A DNA stretch of 16,268 nt from JAGBWK01 sp964490275 (GCA_964490275.1 CAZBBL010000032.1:1-16268); one strand, 5' to 3'. Positions 1 through 7,320 are shown, counted from the stretch's first letter. Notes: generated from the letters alone by a model not told the origin. Program-made: numbers and translations.

Positions 1-294
1 ATTTGACGGCTTGCCAAGTATTTTGCCATCTAATATTACGTCGGTATCGGCAGTGATGAGCAGTTGATTTGCCTTTAGCTCGGTTCTGTAGGCGTCGGCT
101 TTAAGATGCGACAAATAAGCAGGTACATTTTCAGCCGGCATATCTGACGGAAATACCTCCTCGATATCTTTGATGGCAATATGGCGAAATGGGATGTCCA
201 TCATGCCTAAAAGTTCGCGACGACGAGGCGAACCGCTACCGAGCAATATTTCGTAGCCGTGATAGCGAGCGTGATTGAGCGATGATTCTTCCAT
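1..294 (-). CDS. maf: Maf family nucleotide pyrophosphatase, 3' end cut by window
   Basis: Maf proteins hydrolyse non-canonical or modified nucleoside triphosphates (dTTP/UTP or m7GTP, depending on subfamily) to monophosphate and pyrophosphate in the cytoplasm. The 98 visible residues contain the family's N-terminal signature GSGSPRRREL (residues 19-28; usual form xASxSPRRxEL). A second block, TADTDVIL (81-88) followed by LGKP (93-96), matches the Maf segment around the catalytic Asp and the conserved Lys. Full-length Maf proteins are about 190-200 aa, so roughly half is here; the rest lies beyond base 1. The ATG at 294-292 is 2 bases after the stop of the kdsC-like gene, so it is the last visible gene of a minus-strand operon. 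The family assignment is firm. The subfamily cannot be decided without the C-terminal half. Confidence 0.93.
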   Translation of the reverse strand, partial: MEESSLNHARYHGYEILLGSGSPRRRELLGMMDIPFRHIAIKDIEEVFPSDMPAENVPAYLSHLKADAYRTELKANQLLITADTDVILDGKILGKPSN

Positions 295-296
295 TG

Positions 297-821
297 TTAC
301 CAACCAAAGGCTGTTTCGCTTGTCATCCAATCACCACGAGCTTTCATTACTTGCTCGACGATGTCGCGTCCTACGCCATGACCTCCATCCGAGGGCGAGA
401 TATAGCGGGCAATTTCCTTAATCTCTACGGCAGCGTCGCGCGGAGCGACGGAGAGCTCTACGTGTCTCATGCAGTCGTGGTCGGGGATATCGTCGCCGAT
501 ATATGCTATCTCTTCTTTTGTCAAATTGTTGTCTTTGAGCCATTGTTTCAGTATCGGCAGCTTGTCTTTGGCTTTCATGAAAACGTCGTGGATGCCGAGC
601 GATTCAAATCTCAAAGTTAAGGCATCGGAGTATCCTCCGGTGATAATTGCTATTTTATATCCATGTTTGATGGCCAACTGTAGGGCATAGCCATCTTTGA
701 TGTTGACCATGCGCATCGGTTGGCCGTCGTTGCCCATCGGTATAGTGCATGGAGACAAAACTCCGTCGACATCAAAAACAAAACCTTTGATGCGAGTCAA
801 GTCATAGTCGATTTTGCTCAT
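297..821 (-). CDS. kdsC: 3-deoxy-D-manno-octulosonate-8-phosphate phosphatase (KdsC-like, HAD family)
   Basis: Probable cytoplasmic phosphatase that converts Kdo-8-phosphate to Kdo, the inner-core sugar of LPS. The protein is 174 aa, the usual size for the small capless (C0) HAD enzymes of this group. HAD motifs are visible in order: motif I DVDGV (17-21, nucleophile D17 and acid/base D19), motif II Thr in IITGG (T61), a Lys in AKDKL (K87) and motif IV GDDIPD (109-114). The C-terminal glycine-rich GGHGVGRD segment is typical of KdsC. Motif I continues as LSPC instead of the common LTDG, so a related HAD specificity (for example YrbI-like proteins fused to nucleotidyltransferases in other species) cannot be fully excluded. 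The start codon overlaps the stop of the DUF2520 gene as ATGA (818-821), which indicates translational coupling. Confidence 0.88.
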   Translation of the reverse strand: MSKIDYDLTRIKGFVFDVDGVLSPCTIPMGNDGQPMRMVNIKDGYALQLAIKHGYKIAIITGGYSDALTLRFESLGIHDVFMKAKDKLPILKQWLKDNNLTKEEIAYIGDDIPDHDCMRHVELSVAPRDAAVEIKEIARYISPSDGGHGVGRDIVEQVMKARGDWMTSETAFGW

Positions 822-1594
822 GTTGAGTATTTTTTGAGGATAGATTGTGATATCAGTGAATAAATATCGTGTTTTTCGCCCGACAGCGATTTGAGATGTT
901 GCTCGATGATGTGACGGTCGCCACGACGTGCCGGCCCGGTTTGGGCGTCAATGGGGGAGAGGTCGTCGAGTTTTGCAAGAGTCTCTTTGAGTAGTGGTCT
1001 GAGATAAGATATGTCGAGGCCTGATTGCTGCAATAGCTCGTCGGCTTCAATCCACATATAGTTGACAAAGTTGCAAGCAAACACGGCAGCTACATGTAGG
1101 CGTTTGCGCATTTCGCTATCGGCTTGTACTACGCTGTCGGATAGCTGTTGAGCCAAGTCGATGAGCGATGCGGTGACTGAAGCTTCGTTGGCTTCGACGA
1201 AAAACGGCACTTTAGCTATGTCGACATCTTTAGCTTTGGAAAATGTCTGTAACGGGTAAAGCACTCCGTAATGGCGCTTTTTGCATTGAAATATAGATGC
1301 AGGTACGCTTCCCGAGGTGTGGACCCATATGCTACCGTCAAAGGTGTCGGTGGCGTCGACAATTTGTGAGATGGCATCGTCTTTGACCGATATGAGGTAT
1401 AAATCGGCCTGAGGTAGACTCGCAAGCGACGAAACTACGCTACAGCCAATCTTGTCGGCAAGCTTTGTCGCATTGTCGACGTTGCGGCTATAGATGCCGA
1501 CGACTTTAATCTTTTGTGCGAGAGCTTGTGCTAAATGCCATGCTACGTTGCCACTGCCAATGATGCAGCATGTTGTTATTCGCGTTCTTCCCAT
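818..1594 (-). CDS. Rossmann-fold and DUF2520 domain protein (putative NAD(P)-dependent oxidoreductase)
   Basis: The N-terminus shows a dinucleotide-binding Rossmann fold: CCIIGSGNVAWHLA (GxGxxA at residues 13-18), followed by strand-helix alternation and an ISVKDDAI segment like those of ProC/PanE-type reductases. The C-terminal half matches the DUF2520 helical domain that accompanies this fold (HVAAVFACNF stretch). The substrate is unknown; the family is annotated only as a predicted oxidoreductase. I chose the ATG at 1594-1592 (258 aa) because it directly precedes the first beta strand. An upstream in-frame ATG at 1639 would add 15 residues and deepen the overlap with the nitroreductase gene. 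With the chosen start the two genes overlap by 19 bases, and the stop overlaps the kdsC start by 4. The tight linkage suggests co-transcription; a role in LPS or nucleotide metabolism would be guesswork. Confidence 0.85.
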   Translation of the reverse strand: MGRTRITTCCIIGSGNVAWHLAQALAQKIKVVGIYSRNVDNATKLADKIGCSVVSSLASLPQADLYLISVKDDAISQIVDATDTFDGSIWVHTSGSVPASIFQCKKRHYGVLYPLQTFSKAKDVDIAKVPFFVEANEASVTASLIDLAQQLSDSVVQADSEMRKRLHVAAVFACNFVNYMWIEADELLQQSGLDISYLRPLLKETLAKLDDLSPIDAQTGPARRGDRHIIEQHLKSLSGEKHDIYSLISQSILKKYST

Positions 1595-2115
1595 TTGCCT
1601 ATATGGACATTTTCCCATTTGAGCTTGGCTGTGTCGCACGGGCGGCGCTCTTCGTTTTTATATCCGAAAGTAAGTACGCAGATAATCGGCATATCTTCGG
1701 GCATACCCAGTTGTTCTTGAATATACTCTTGCGATGGTGTGCCGTCGGCCATGTAGCGGTCGCGAACTTGTATCCAGCAAGAACCGATGCCGAGGTCTGT
1801 GGCTTGGAGCTGCATATAAGCTGCGGCAACAGATGCGTCTTCAATCCAAGGCTCGGTTTTTGTCGGGTCGATGGCGACGACGATGGCAATGGCAGCTTTT
1901 GCTATGGGGTGAGCAGCGACGGGTTTGCACTGGCTCAGTTTGGCCAACATTTCCTTGTCTTCGACTACGACAAATTGCCAAGCGCGGGCGCTCTTTGATG
2001 TCGGGGCCATGAGACCGGCTTCGAGGATGAGGCGAACGTCGTCGGGGTTGAGCGATTCTTCGGTGTATTTTCTGATGCTTCGACGATTGATTAGAAGTTG
2101 GTGGAGGTTTTCCAT
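1576..2115 (-). CDS. Nitroreductase family protein (FMN-dependent)
   Basis: A 179-aa protein of the small nitroreductase family, flavoenzymes that form homodimers with FMN and reduce nitro compounds, quinones or other electrophiles using NAD(P)H. The N-terminal RRSIRKY (11-17) is the classic FMN-phosphate-binding RRSxRxY motif. It is followed by the conserved ILEAGLMAPTSKSARAW block, in which Ser/Arg/Trp residues line the flavin site, and by the AAAYMQLQATDLGIGSCW region seen across the family. The C-terminal region carries an FGY segment near its end. The ATG at 2115 places the first helix directly before the FMN motif, so the start is well supported. It is the first gene of the nitroreductase-DUF2520-kdsC-maf operon. 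The true substrate cannot be told from the sequence. Confidence 0.92.
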   Translation of the reverse strand: MENLHQLLINRRSIRKYTEESLNPDDVRLILEAGLMAPTSKSARAWQFVVVEDKEMLAKLSQCKPVAAHPIAKAAIAIVVAIDPTKTEPWIEDASVAAAYMQLQATDLGIGSCWIQVRDRYMADGTPSQEYIQEQLGMPEDMPIICVLTFGYKNEERRPCDTAKLKWENVHIGKWEERE

Positions 2116-2160
2116 ATTGCTGGATGGTTAAATGCGGTTATACCTATTTTATATATAACA

Positions 2161-2190
2161 AACCGGAGTCGGTAATTTCCGGCTCCGGTT
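2161..2190 (-). terminator. Intrinsic terminator after the HU-CCDC81/SPOR gene
   Basis: A 12-bp stem (2161-2172 pairing with 2179-2190, one G-U wobble) closes a 6-base loop. It lies 18 bases past the stop of the minus-strand SPOR gene, and in the minus-strand direction it is followed by an A/T-rich tract with several T residues. It separates that gene from the nitroreductase operon, whose start is 46 bases further on. Confidence 0.75.
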
Positions 2191-2208
2191 AGATATCATT
2201 TTAAAGAA

Positions 2209-3252
2209 TCATCGCCGGCAAACCCAAGCGTCGGGATATTTCGACGCTATCGGCTCGGCGCTTTTTTGCCGTAATACATCGTCTTTAGAGTTGGCGGTCG
2301 CAGCATAGATGCGATATTTGCCATCTTTGGCGAGGATGCCGAGATTGCTGTCACCGGCTTCGGCTATGAATTTCTGAGCTAATTCTTCGGTCGGTAATGA
2401 AGCTACTACCAAGCAGTAGCTGTCGGTGTCGTTGCTGCGAAGCTCTGTTGAAGTGGGAGCTGCGGTGACGGTTTCTTTAGCTTTGGTAGCTTTGGGCGAC
2501 TCGATGCGTTGGGCGATTGCCGTTGTGTCGATTTGGTGGGCGACAGTGACCGGTTTCTCGGTTGGTACGGGAATGTAGAGCGTCGGCTCAGTGTTGTCGG
2601 CTACCGGCACCAATGCTGTCTGAGTAGAGCATTGTGTTGTCGATGGCATGGGCGTGACTGTCGCGAGGTTGTCGTTGCGCGAGTAGTTGCCGAAGTTGAT
2701 TAGTGAAACTGTGATTGTAGCGACTACGGCAATAGCGGCGGCAAATTTTGCTGTTTGCAATGCGAAACGACGACGGCGAGAGCGAGCTTTGTTGCTCTTG
2801 ATGCGTTGGCGGATGGCATTTTCTTGAGCTATATTTACTACGGGCATTATTTCCAACGGCTGCATGAATGATGATGCCGAGACATGATATTTGTCGGAAG
2901 GCTCAAATGCCGGAGCAAGCCCTTTTTGATAGGTGAATTTGCCGATGTTGCCCAAGGCTATTTCACCGTCGTGCTCGAGTTGATGTTTCATCGACTCGAT
3001 TTCGCGACTAACAATTATTGATGCTTTCTCGAATGAAATGCCTTGGCGTCGAGCAATCGATGCAACCAATAGGCCATCGCTATGGTCAACGCTTGAGTTG
3101 AACGATATTTCCCTTTTAGGCGGGAACATCTTACCGCGCTCGATATCAAAGTAGGCGGGACGATGGTGCGCAATAAAAGCGCCCCAAGATGGGAGCACTA
3201 CGCATTCATGACGACGGACGAGATAGTCAATATGTTCAACAATGTTATTCAC
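2209..3252 (-). CDS. HU-CCDC81 and SPOR domain-containing membrane protein
   Basis: A 347-aa protein typical of Bacteroidota. Residues 1-115 form the bacterial HU-CCDC81 region, two tandem HU-like modules: VEHIDYLVRRHECVVLPSWG at 5-24, then a second module ending in GEIALGNIGKFTYQKG. A basic patch RSRRRRF (157-163) precedes one hydrophobic span (about 167-187). A Thr/Pro-rich periplasmic linker (about 195-275) leads to a C-terminal SPOR domain (278-345). Known biology of the families: SPOR domains bind denuded peptidoglycan glycan at the division septum, while HU-like domains bind DNA or act as protein modules. The topology is N-in, C-out, so a link between cytoplasmic nucleoid or protein partners and the septal wall is inferred. 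The start is GTG at 3252-3250: an in-frame TAA lies four codons upstream with no ATG between, and the HU module begins at once. Confidence 0.88.
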   Translation of the reverse strand: MNNIVEHIDYLVRRHECVVLPSWGAFIAHHRPAYFDIERGKMFPPKREISFNSSVDHSDGLLVASIARRQGISFEKASIIVSREIESMKHQLEHDGEIALGNIGKFTYQKGLAPAFEPSDKYHVSASSFMQPLEIMPVVNIAQENAIRQRIKSNKARSRRRRFALQTAKFAAAIAVVATITVSLINFGNYSRNDNLATVTPMPSTTQCSTQTALVPVADNTEPTLYIPVPTEKPVTVAHQIDTTAIAQRIESPKATKAKETVTAAPTSTELRSNDTDSYCLVVASLPTEELAQKFIAEAGDSNLGILAKDGKYRIYAATANSKDDVLRQKSAEPIASKYPDAWVCRR

Positions 3253-3256
3253 ATCA

Positions 3257-3288
3257 CAAATTTAAGGATAATATATCGGCTAATCAAA
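3257..3288 (-). promoter_or_regulatory. Bacteroidota promoter of the HU-CCDC81/SPOR gene
   Basis: On the minus strand, TTTG (3288-3285) is followed by exactly 20 bases and then TAAATTTG (3264-3257), a full match to TTTG-N19/21-TAnnTTTG. Only four bases separate the -7 box from the GTG start codon, so the expected transcription start falls on or within a few bases of the codon. Confidence 0.8.
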
Positions 3289-3328
3289 CTTTTCGGCATG
3301 AAAAATTTTCTTAAATTAAAATAAAACA

Positions 3329-3360
3329 TTTCCGAGGGGATGTAATGATATGTAATTTAG
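3329..3360 (+). promoter_or_regulatory. Possible promoter of the TPR protein gene (weak match)
   Basis: TTTC (3329-3332), 20 bases, then TAATTTAG (3353-3360). Each box has one departure from TTTG and TAnnTTTG. It sits 31 bases before the ATG at 3392 in the only space available for a plus-strand promoter, so the location supports a modest match. Confidence 0.4.
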
Positions 3361-3391
3361 CCACGTAAATAACGAAGTGAAATCTCAGAAT

Positions 3392-4234
3392 ATGAAAAAT
3401 AATGGTTGCCGACACCTCTTGTATGTCGCTTTTGGCGCTGCTTTGATTGGTGTGTCGATGCAGGCTGCAGCTGATAGTCGCGAGTATATTGATTATGCCG
3501 ATGGCGCGCAAAAGGCTATTGCCGAAGGGCGATGGGCCGAGGCCGACTCTTTGTTGCAAGAGGCATTGAAGGCTGAGCCTGACAATCCGGCAAATCCTTT
3601 GATAGTTTCAAATCTCGGTATGATACGTTTTTATGCCGGGGATGATAGTTTGGCTATTGCTACGCTTGACAGAGCTCATGATATGATGCCTCAGTCGGTG
3701 ACTGTTTTGGCCAATCGAGCTCGTGTGTTGACTGCTGTGGGGCGTTTTCGCGAAGCGATTGACGACTATGATGAAATAGAGCGTATTGATTCGACCAATA
3801 TAACGCCATATCTCTATCGTGGCACGATGTATCTCTATGCCGGCGACTTTGGGCTTGCGGCTAAAGATATGGCAAAGTTGGAGCAGTTGAAGCCTACCGA
3901 CGAGCCTTCGGTAGTGGCTTTAGCCTCGTATTATTCGATTACCAATCAAACAGAAAAAGCCATCGAATATTTCACCCGATTGATAGAGGCTGTTCCGGCT
4001 CCGGAATATTATTCGGGTCGTGCGATGTGTTTTCTTGAGAAAGACCGTCTGTATGACGCTGCCGACGATATCGCTGCCGGGTTGGCGCTTGATGATAACT
4101 ATTCGGAGTTGTATCTGTGCCGTGCGCTGCTTAATAAAAAACGCTTTTGCAATGACGATGCTTTGAAAGATGCAAACCGAGCAATAGAGTTGGGCGCTAA
4201 TCGCGAGCGAGTAAAGGCATTGATGGGATTGTAG
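3392..4234 (+). CDS. Exported tetratricopeptide-repeat protein
   Basis: A 280-aa protein with an N-terminal signal peptide: a basic start (MKNNGCRHL), a hydrophobic core (LLYVAFGAALIGVSM) and a likely signal-peptidase I site after MQAAA (about residue 27). There is no lipobox Cys. The remainder is built of about six degenerate TPR units, each helix-turn-helix with the usual G/A/Y spacing: AIAEGRWAEADSLLQEAL, LGMIRFYAGDDSLAIATLDRA, ARVLTAVGRFREAIDDYDEI, YRGTMYLYAGDFGLAAKDM, SYYSITNQTEKAIEYF and CRALLNKKRFCNDDALKDA. A periplasmic scaffold role is implied, but the partner is unknown. I chose the ATG at 3392 over an in-frame GTG at 3377 because it begins directly with the basic n-region. The gene is transcribed alone, diverging from the SPOR gene and converging on the DUF2582 gene. 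Confidence 0.85.
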   Translation: MKNNGCRHLLYVAFGAALIGVSMQAAADSREYIDYADGAQKAIAEGRWAEADSLLQEALKAEPDNPANPLIVSNLGMIRFYAGDDSLAIATLDRAHDMMPQSVTVLANRARVLTAVGRFREAIDDYDEIERIDSTNITPYLYRGTMYLYAGDFGLAAKDMAKLEQLKPTDEPSVVALASYYSITNQTEKAIEYFTRLIEAVPAPEYYSGRAMCFLEKDRLYDAADDIAAGLALDDNYSELYLCRALLNKKRFCNDDALKDANRAIELGANRERVKALMGL

Positions 4235-4252
4235 CTCACGCGCAAAAACAAT

Positions 4253-4288
4253 CAGAGCCGATATGTCGAGGTTGACTTATCGGCTCTG
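4253..4288. terminator. Hairpin between convergent genes, probable bidirectional terminator
   Basis: A perfect 11-bp stem, CAGAGCCGATA (4253-4263) with TATCGGCTCTG (4278-4288), and a 14-base loop. It lies 18 bases after the TPR gene stop and 30 bases beyond the stop of the opposing DUF2582 gene. Flanking T runs are weak on both sides (an A-run precedes it on the plus strand, which gives U residues for minus-strand transcripts), so it may work better for the minus-strand gene. Confidence 0.65.
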
Positions 4289-4318
4289 TGTTAGATAGGA
4301 ATGATAATTGAAAGTTGA

Positions 4319-4534
4319 TTAGCCTTGAATCAGAGAAATTAAGAGTTCTTTTTCGTCTTCGGCTGAAACTTCGATGTTGACTTTACCTTCGCGGGCAAGC
4401 CATCCGAGAGCGGCAAAGATTTCTTTGTCTTTCAGCTTGGTTGCTTTTTTAAGCTGTTTTACGCCCAGGACATCTGCTTCGTTGAGTGCATTCCACACCA
4501 AACCTGCGGATGCGCCAATGGTTTCTACGTTCAT
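4319..4534 (-). CDS. Winged helix-turn-helix domain protein (DUF2582 family)
   Basis: A 71-aa protein that is essentially a single small winged-helix domain. Helix 1 is IGASAGLVWNALNE (6-19), then VLGVKQLKKATKL (22-34), which looks like helix 2-turn, then KDKEIFAALGWLAREGKV (35-52), the presumed recognition helix leading into a beta wing, NIEVSAEDEKELLISL. The length and sequence pattern fit DUF2582, a small family common in Bacteroidota and annotated only as winged HTH. DNA binding is assumed from the fold; the surface is rather acidic in the wing, so a protein-protein role is also possible. The ATG at 4534 is the only plausible start. It is divergent from rsgA, with 256 bases between start codons. 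Confidence 0.85.
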   Translation of the reverse strand: MNVETIGASAGLVWNALNEADVLGVKQLKKATKLKDKEIFAALGWLAREGKVNIEVSAEDEKELLISLIQG

Positions 4535-4604
4535 AATCTTAATCTTTAATTAGTTTAACTATAAAAATAAAAGCGATAATTAGATAAATTCTTATAAATC
4601 GGCG

Positions 4605-4612
4605 CAAATTTA
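4605..4612 (-). promoter_or_regulatory. Possible -7 box of the DUF2582 gene
   Basis: TAAATTTG on the minus strand is a full match to TAnnTTTG. No convincing TTTG box lies 19-21 bases upstream. It would give a leader of roughly 65-70 bases, very A/T-rich, before the ATG at 4534. Confidence 0.45.
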
Positions 4613-4678
4613 CGAAATTTTCACAATTAAGCCATAAGTTTTTCGACTTTTTTTCTAAAAATAAATTGTAAAATTTTT

Positions 4679-4697
4679 AATACATACGTAATGTATT
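4679..4697. repeat. Inverted repeat in the DUF2582-rsgA intergenic region
   Basis: AATACAT-ACGTA-ATGTATT: perfect 7-base arms around a 5-base centre that is itself partly symmetrical. It is placed between the two divergent transcription units like an operator. No T-run follows, so it is unlikely to be a terminator. Binding of any protein is an inference. Confidence 0.5.
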
Positions 4698-4700
4698 GAA

Positions 4701-4724
4701 ACACAATGAGTTGGTAAATTGTGT
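4701..4724. repeat. Second inverted repeat in the DUF2582-rsgA intergenic region
   Basis: ACACAAT and ATTGTGT arms (7 bases, perfect) separated by 10 bases, three bases after the first inverted repeat. It is just upstream of the proposed rsgA promoter boxes. Confidence 0.45.
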
Positions 4725-4733
4725 GGAAATCGC

Positions 4734-4764
4734 TTTTTCGGTTGTTTTTTTATGCGTAACTTAG
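4734..4764 (+). promoter_or_regulatory. Possible rsgA promoter (weak match)
   Basis: TTTT (4734-4737), 19 bases, then TAACTTAG (4757-4764): one mismatch in each box against TTTG and TAnnTTTG. It ends 26 bases before the ATG at 4791. If real, it also argues that the rsgA start is at 4791, because an in-frame ATG at 4752 lies upstream of the -7 box. Confidence 0.4.
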
Positions 4765-4790
4765 CAAAATATTTACGTAGCAAAGCTTTT

Positions 4791-5735
4791 ATGGAAGGAA
4801 TCGTTATAAAAAACACCGGTAGTTGGTATGTAGTAAGGCTTACGTCTGGCGAAGAAATTAATTGTAAAATAAAGGGAAATTTTCGTCTGAAGGGTATTCG
4901 CACTACCAATCCTGTAGCAGTCGGCGATATAGTGACAATCACTATTACCGATGATGACAATGCTACGGCATTCATTACCGGTATAGCACAACGCAGAAAC
5001 TATATCATTCGTCGTGCGTCGAATCTGTCGAAAGAAGCTCATATTTTGGCATCGAATATCGACCAAGCTTTGCTGATTATTACGTTGTCACATCCTGCTA
5101 CTTCCACTACGTTTATCGACCGTTTTTTGGCAACCGCTGAGGCTTATCGAGTAAGAGCCGTGTTGGCAATCAATAAGATTGACCTATTGGAGCCCGAAGA
5201 TGAGGAGTTGCTTGACGCTGTTGGCTATCTCTACCGTAGTATTGGGTATGAGGTGGTTAATTTGTCGGCTAAGCGAGGCGATGGCCTTGATAGTCTGCGC
5301 CGAGTCTTGCAAGGTAAGACCACTCTGCTTTCGGGCAATTCGGGAGTCGGTAAAACTACAATAATCAATGATTTAATACCCGGAGCCAATCTCAAAACCG
5401 GGACGATATCTGTGTCGCACGATACCGGTATGCATACAACCACATTCTCTGAGATGTTTCAATTGCCGGGGGATGAGGGCGGCTATATAATTGATACGCC
5501 CGGAGTGCGCGGATTCGGAACTGTAGAGATGGACCGCTATGAGGTGTCGCATTATTTCCCTGAAATATTTGCGATAGGGAAGGATTGCCGATTTGGCAAT
5601 TGCACGCATACTCACGAACCTCATTGCGCCGTGCGCGAGGCTCTGGAAGACAATCGCATAGCTCAGTCGCGCTATAGTTCTTATCTTAGCATTCTCGAGG
5701 ACGCCGACCCCGATAAATATCGCAAACCATTCTGA
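4791..5735 (+). CDS. rsgA: Small ribosomal subunit biogenesis GTPase RsgA
   Basis: RsgA is a circularly permuted GTPase that binds the maturing 30S subunit and promotes its late assembly; GTP hydrolysis is stimulated by the subunit. The 314-aa protein has the expected layout. An N-terminal OB-fold (about 1-70, with VAVGDIVTI at 42-50) is followed by the permuted G domain in the order G4 NKID (128-131), G5 SAK (159-161), G1/P-loop GNSGVGKTT (182-190) and G3 DTPG (235-238). A C-terminal zinc knuckle has Cys266, Cys271, His273 and Cys279. All catalytic and metal ligands are present. I used the ATG at 4791 because MEGIVIKNTG begins the OB-fold strand directly; in-frame upstream starts (TTG 4719, ATG 4752) add a sequence that does not look like the family. 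It converges on the DUF6377 gene with 16 bases between stops and no obvious terminator. Confidence 0.95.
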   Translation: MEGIVIKNTGSWYVVRLTSGEEINCKIKGNFRLKGIRTTNPVAVGDIVTITITDDDNATAFITGIAQRRNYIIRRASNLSKEAHILASNIDQALLIITLSHPATSTTFIDRFLATAEAYRVRAVLAINKIDLLEPEDEELLDAVGYLYRSIGYEVVNLSAKRGDGLDSLRRVLQGKTTLLSGNSGVGKTTIINDLIPGANLKTGTISVSHDTGMHTTTFSEMFQLPGDEGGYIIDTPGVRGFGTVEMDRYEVSHYFPEIFAIGKDCRFGNCTHTHEPHCAVREALEDNRIAQSRYSSYLSILEDADPDKYRKPF

Positions 5736-5753
5736 TTAAGCTCTTTAAGCTCT
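5736..5753. repeat. Tandem 9-base duplication between convergent genes
   Basis: TTAAGCTCT occurs twice in direct succession (5736-5744 and 5745-5753), filling the whole space after the rsgA stop and overlapping the DUF6377 stop codon. It is probably a small slippage duplication. It contains AGCT palindromes but no real hairpin. Confidence 0.6.
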
Positions 5754-7320
5754 AAATCGAGGCGATATTCATCACGTTTTTTTCGAAGTTTTCTCTATCG
5801 TACGCTCTGTTGCGCAGCTTGTTGCGATAGGCATAGATGGTATTTACAGAGTAGTTGAGGATTTGGGCCATCTGGTTTGTGTCGTCGAGCCCGAGTCGTT
5901 CAAATGCCAATATGCGTAGGTCGTTGTTGAGAAGTTCGCCCTCTTTGAGAATGATTTTGTCGCGAAGCAAAGCGTTGACATCGTCGACGAAAGTAGGGTA
6001 GATGTGCAAGAACGCATCGTCGAAGAGATGATAAAATTCGTCGCTTTGTTCGTCGATAATTTTGCGCGACGATGTGATTTTGTATAGTTCATCGATTTGT
6101 CCGGCCTTGATTTTGCGATTGGCGATGGTGCAAAATTGATTGAGCTTGTCGATATATACCGAGCAGAGTCTGAAGAATTGGCTGATATATACGTTTTTAA
6201 CTTGGTTGGCTTGGTGGAGGCGTAGCTGCAATTGGGCGCGTCGATGCATTTGATGATGGAGGTAGATTAATACAAATACCAAGCTAAACAAAATCAATGC
6301 TAATATACCTATTATTATATATATAAAGCGACGCCATTGACGTATTTGATTGCTGTGGGCCTCTTGTATGATTGGCAGAGCGCTTGACGTTTGCACCATT
6401 CTGACGGCAGCTGCACAGTCGACCGCATTGGCCAATGCACAACTTAGGTATTCGTAGGCACGTTCAATGTTGCCGTCTTTCGATACCATTTCGCCAAGCT
6501 CTTGCAACGACATTACCTCGAGTACGGCTCCCTTTGTGTCGGCTATAGCAGACAGAGCCAGATAGTATTCACAATCGGTACGGCGATCTTTGTCTCGAGC
6601 TATTGAAGCCAATGTATGACAGCCGCGAGCATATATGTTTGAGTTGGTAGGCGACTCCTCAATTAGGTCGAGCATCACAGCTTGCGACTTTGTCAGCTCG
6701 CCTTCGTCATAGAGCAGTTCTCCGTAAGTCAGCTTGTATAGAGCGCTGTCCTCAGGACAAATTTCGAGAATCTTGCGAGCGAAGTAGTTTGAGCGATTGC
6801 ACCAATAGTCCTTGCTGGGTTTGTATTCGCTATATGACGAGGCTATGTAGGAGTATAGCTGTTTACCGGCCTCGTAGTATGCGAGTTGTAGGTGTGTAGG
6901 TACCGATTGCTCGTCGATGCTTTCAAACTCTTGACGGGCCTCGGTGTTGAAGGCGCAAAGCGGAAGATATGTGGCACGACGCAGACGAAATCTCAGAGCG
7001 TAATCGTCTAATTTATTTACCAAGGCTTCGTCGTATCCATATGTGAAGTAGTATAATGCCGAGTCTGCTTCGAATGCGCAGTAGGCGTCACCGATTTTCA
7101 TCATCATATATAGTCGCGACTGTGGCTTGTTGAGCTTCTTTAATGCCGTTTTAAGCGAATCGATTTGTGCTTGTTTGACGTTGATATAGTCGTCGCGATG
7201 TTTTATTTCGTGGTCGAGCTGTGTGAGCGCATTCTCGAGCTGGTCGTTAGTGATGCGTTGCGAGAATCCGTAAGATGAAAAAATGACAAAAAATAAGGCG
7301 AATATTAGATATTTGTGCAT
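5752..7320 (-). CDS. DUF6377 membrane-bound transcriptional regulator
   Basis: A 522-aa protein. An N-terminal signal peptide (MHKYLIFALFFVIFSSYGFS, cleavage near residue 20) is followed by a coiled-coil-like segment rich in Lys/Asp (24-65) and an alpha-helical, TPR-like part (about 68-320). A single transmembrane helix (331-355, FIYIIIGILALILFSLVFVLIY) leads to a cytoplasmic helical linker and a C-terminal HTH (about 463-505, with LGLDDTNQMAQILNYSVNTIYAYRNKLRNRA), like LuxR/GerE or Spo0A-type HTHs. This matches DUF6377 proteins of Bacteroidota, thought to sense envelope signals and act on DNA directly from the membrane; targets are generally unknown. The ATG at 7320 fits the signal peptide; a TTG at 7344 would overlap the promoter box. 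It is divergent from the AraC gene and nearest upstream to the lipoprotein locus. Confidence 0.85.
   Translation of the reverse strand: MHKYLIFALFFVIFSSYGFSQRITNDQLENALTQLDHEIKHRDDYINVKQAQIDSLKTALKKLNKPQSRLYMMMKIGDAYCAFEADSALYYFTYGYDEALVNKLDDYALRFRLRRATYLPLCAFNTEARQEFESIDEQSVPTHLQLAYYEAGKQLYSYIASSYSEYKPSKDYWCNRSNYFARKILEICPEDSALYKLTYGELLYDEGELTKSQAVMLDLIEESPTNSNIYARGCHTLASIARDKDRRTDCEYYLALSAIADTKGAVLEVMSLQELGEMVSKDGNIERAYEYLSCALANAVDCAAAVRMVQTSSALPIIQEAHSNQIRQWRRFIYIIIGILALILFSLVFVLIYLHHQMHRRAQLQLRLHQANQVKNVYISQFFRLCSVYIDKLNQFCTIANRKIKAGQIDELYKITSSRKIIDEQSDEFYHLFDDAFLHIYPTFVDDVNALLRDKIILKEGELLNNDLRILAFERLGLDDTNQMAQILNYSVNTIYAYRNKLRNRAYDRENFEKNVMNIASI

Noticed and set aside
1595..1639. Longer DUF2520 protein from the ATG at 1639
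   Set aside because: It would add 15 residues before the first Rossmann strand and enlarge the overlap with the nitroreductase gene without any family support.
4719..4790. N-terminal extension of RsgA from a TTG start
   Set aside because: The extra residues do not resemble the OB-fold, and the likely promoter box at 4757-4764 lies inside this stretch.
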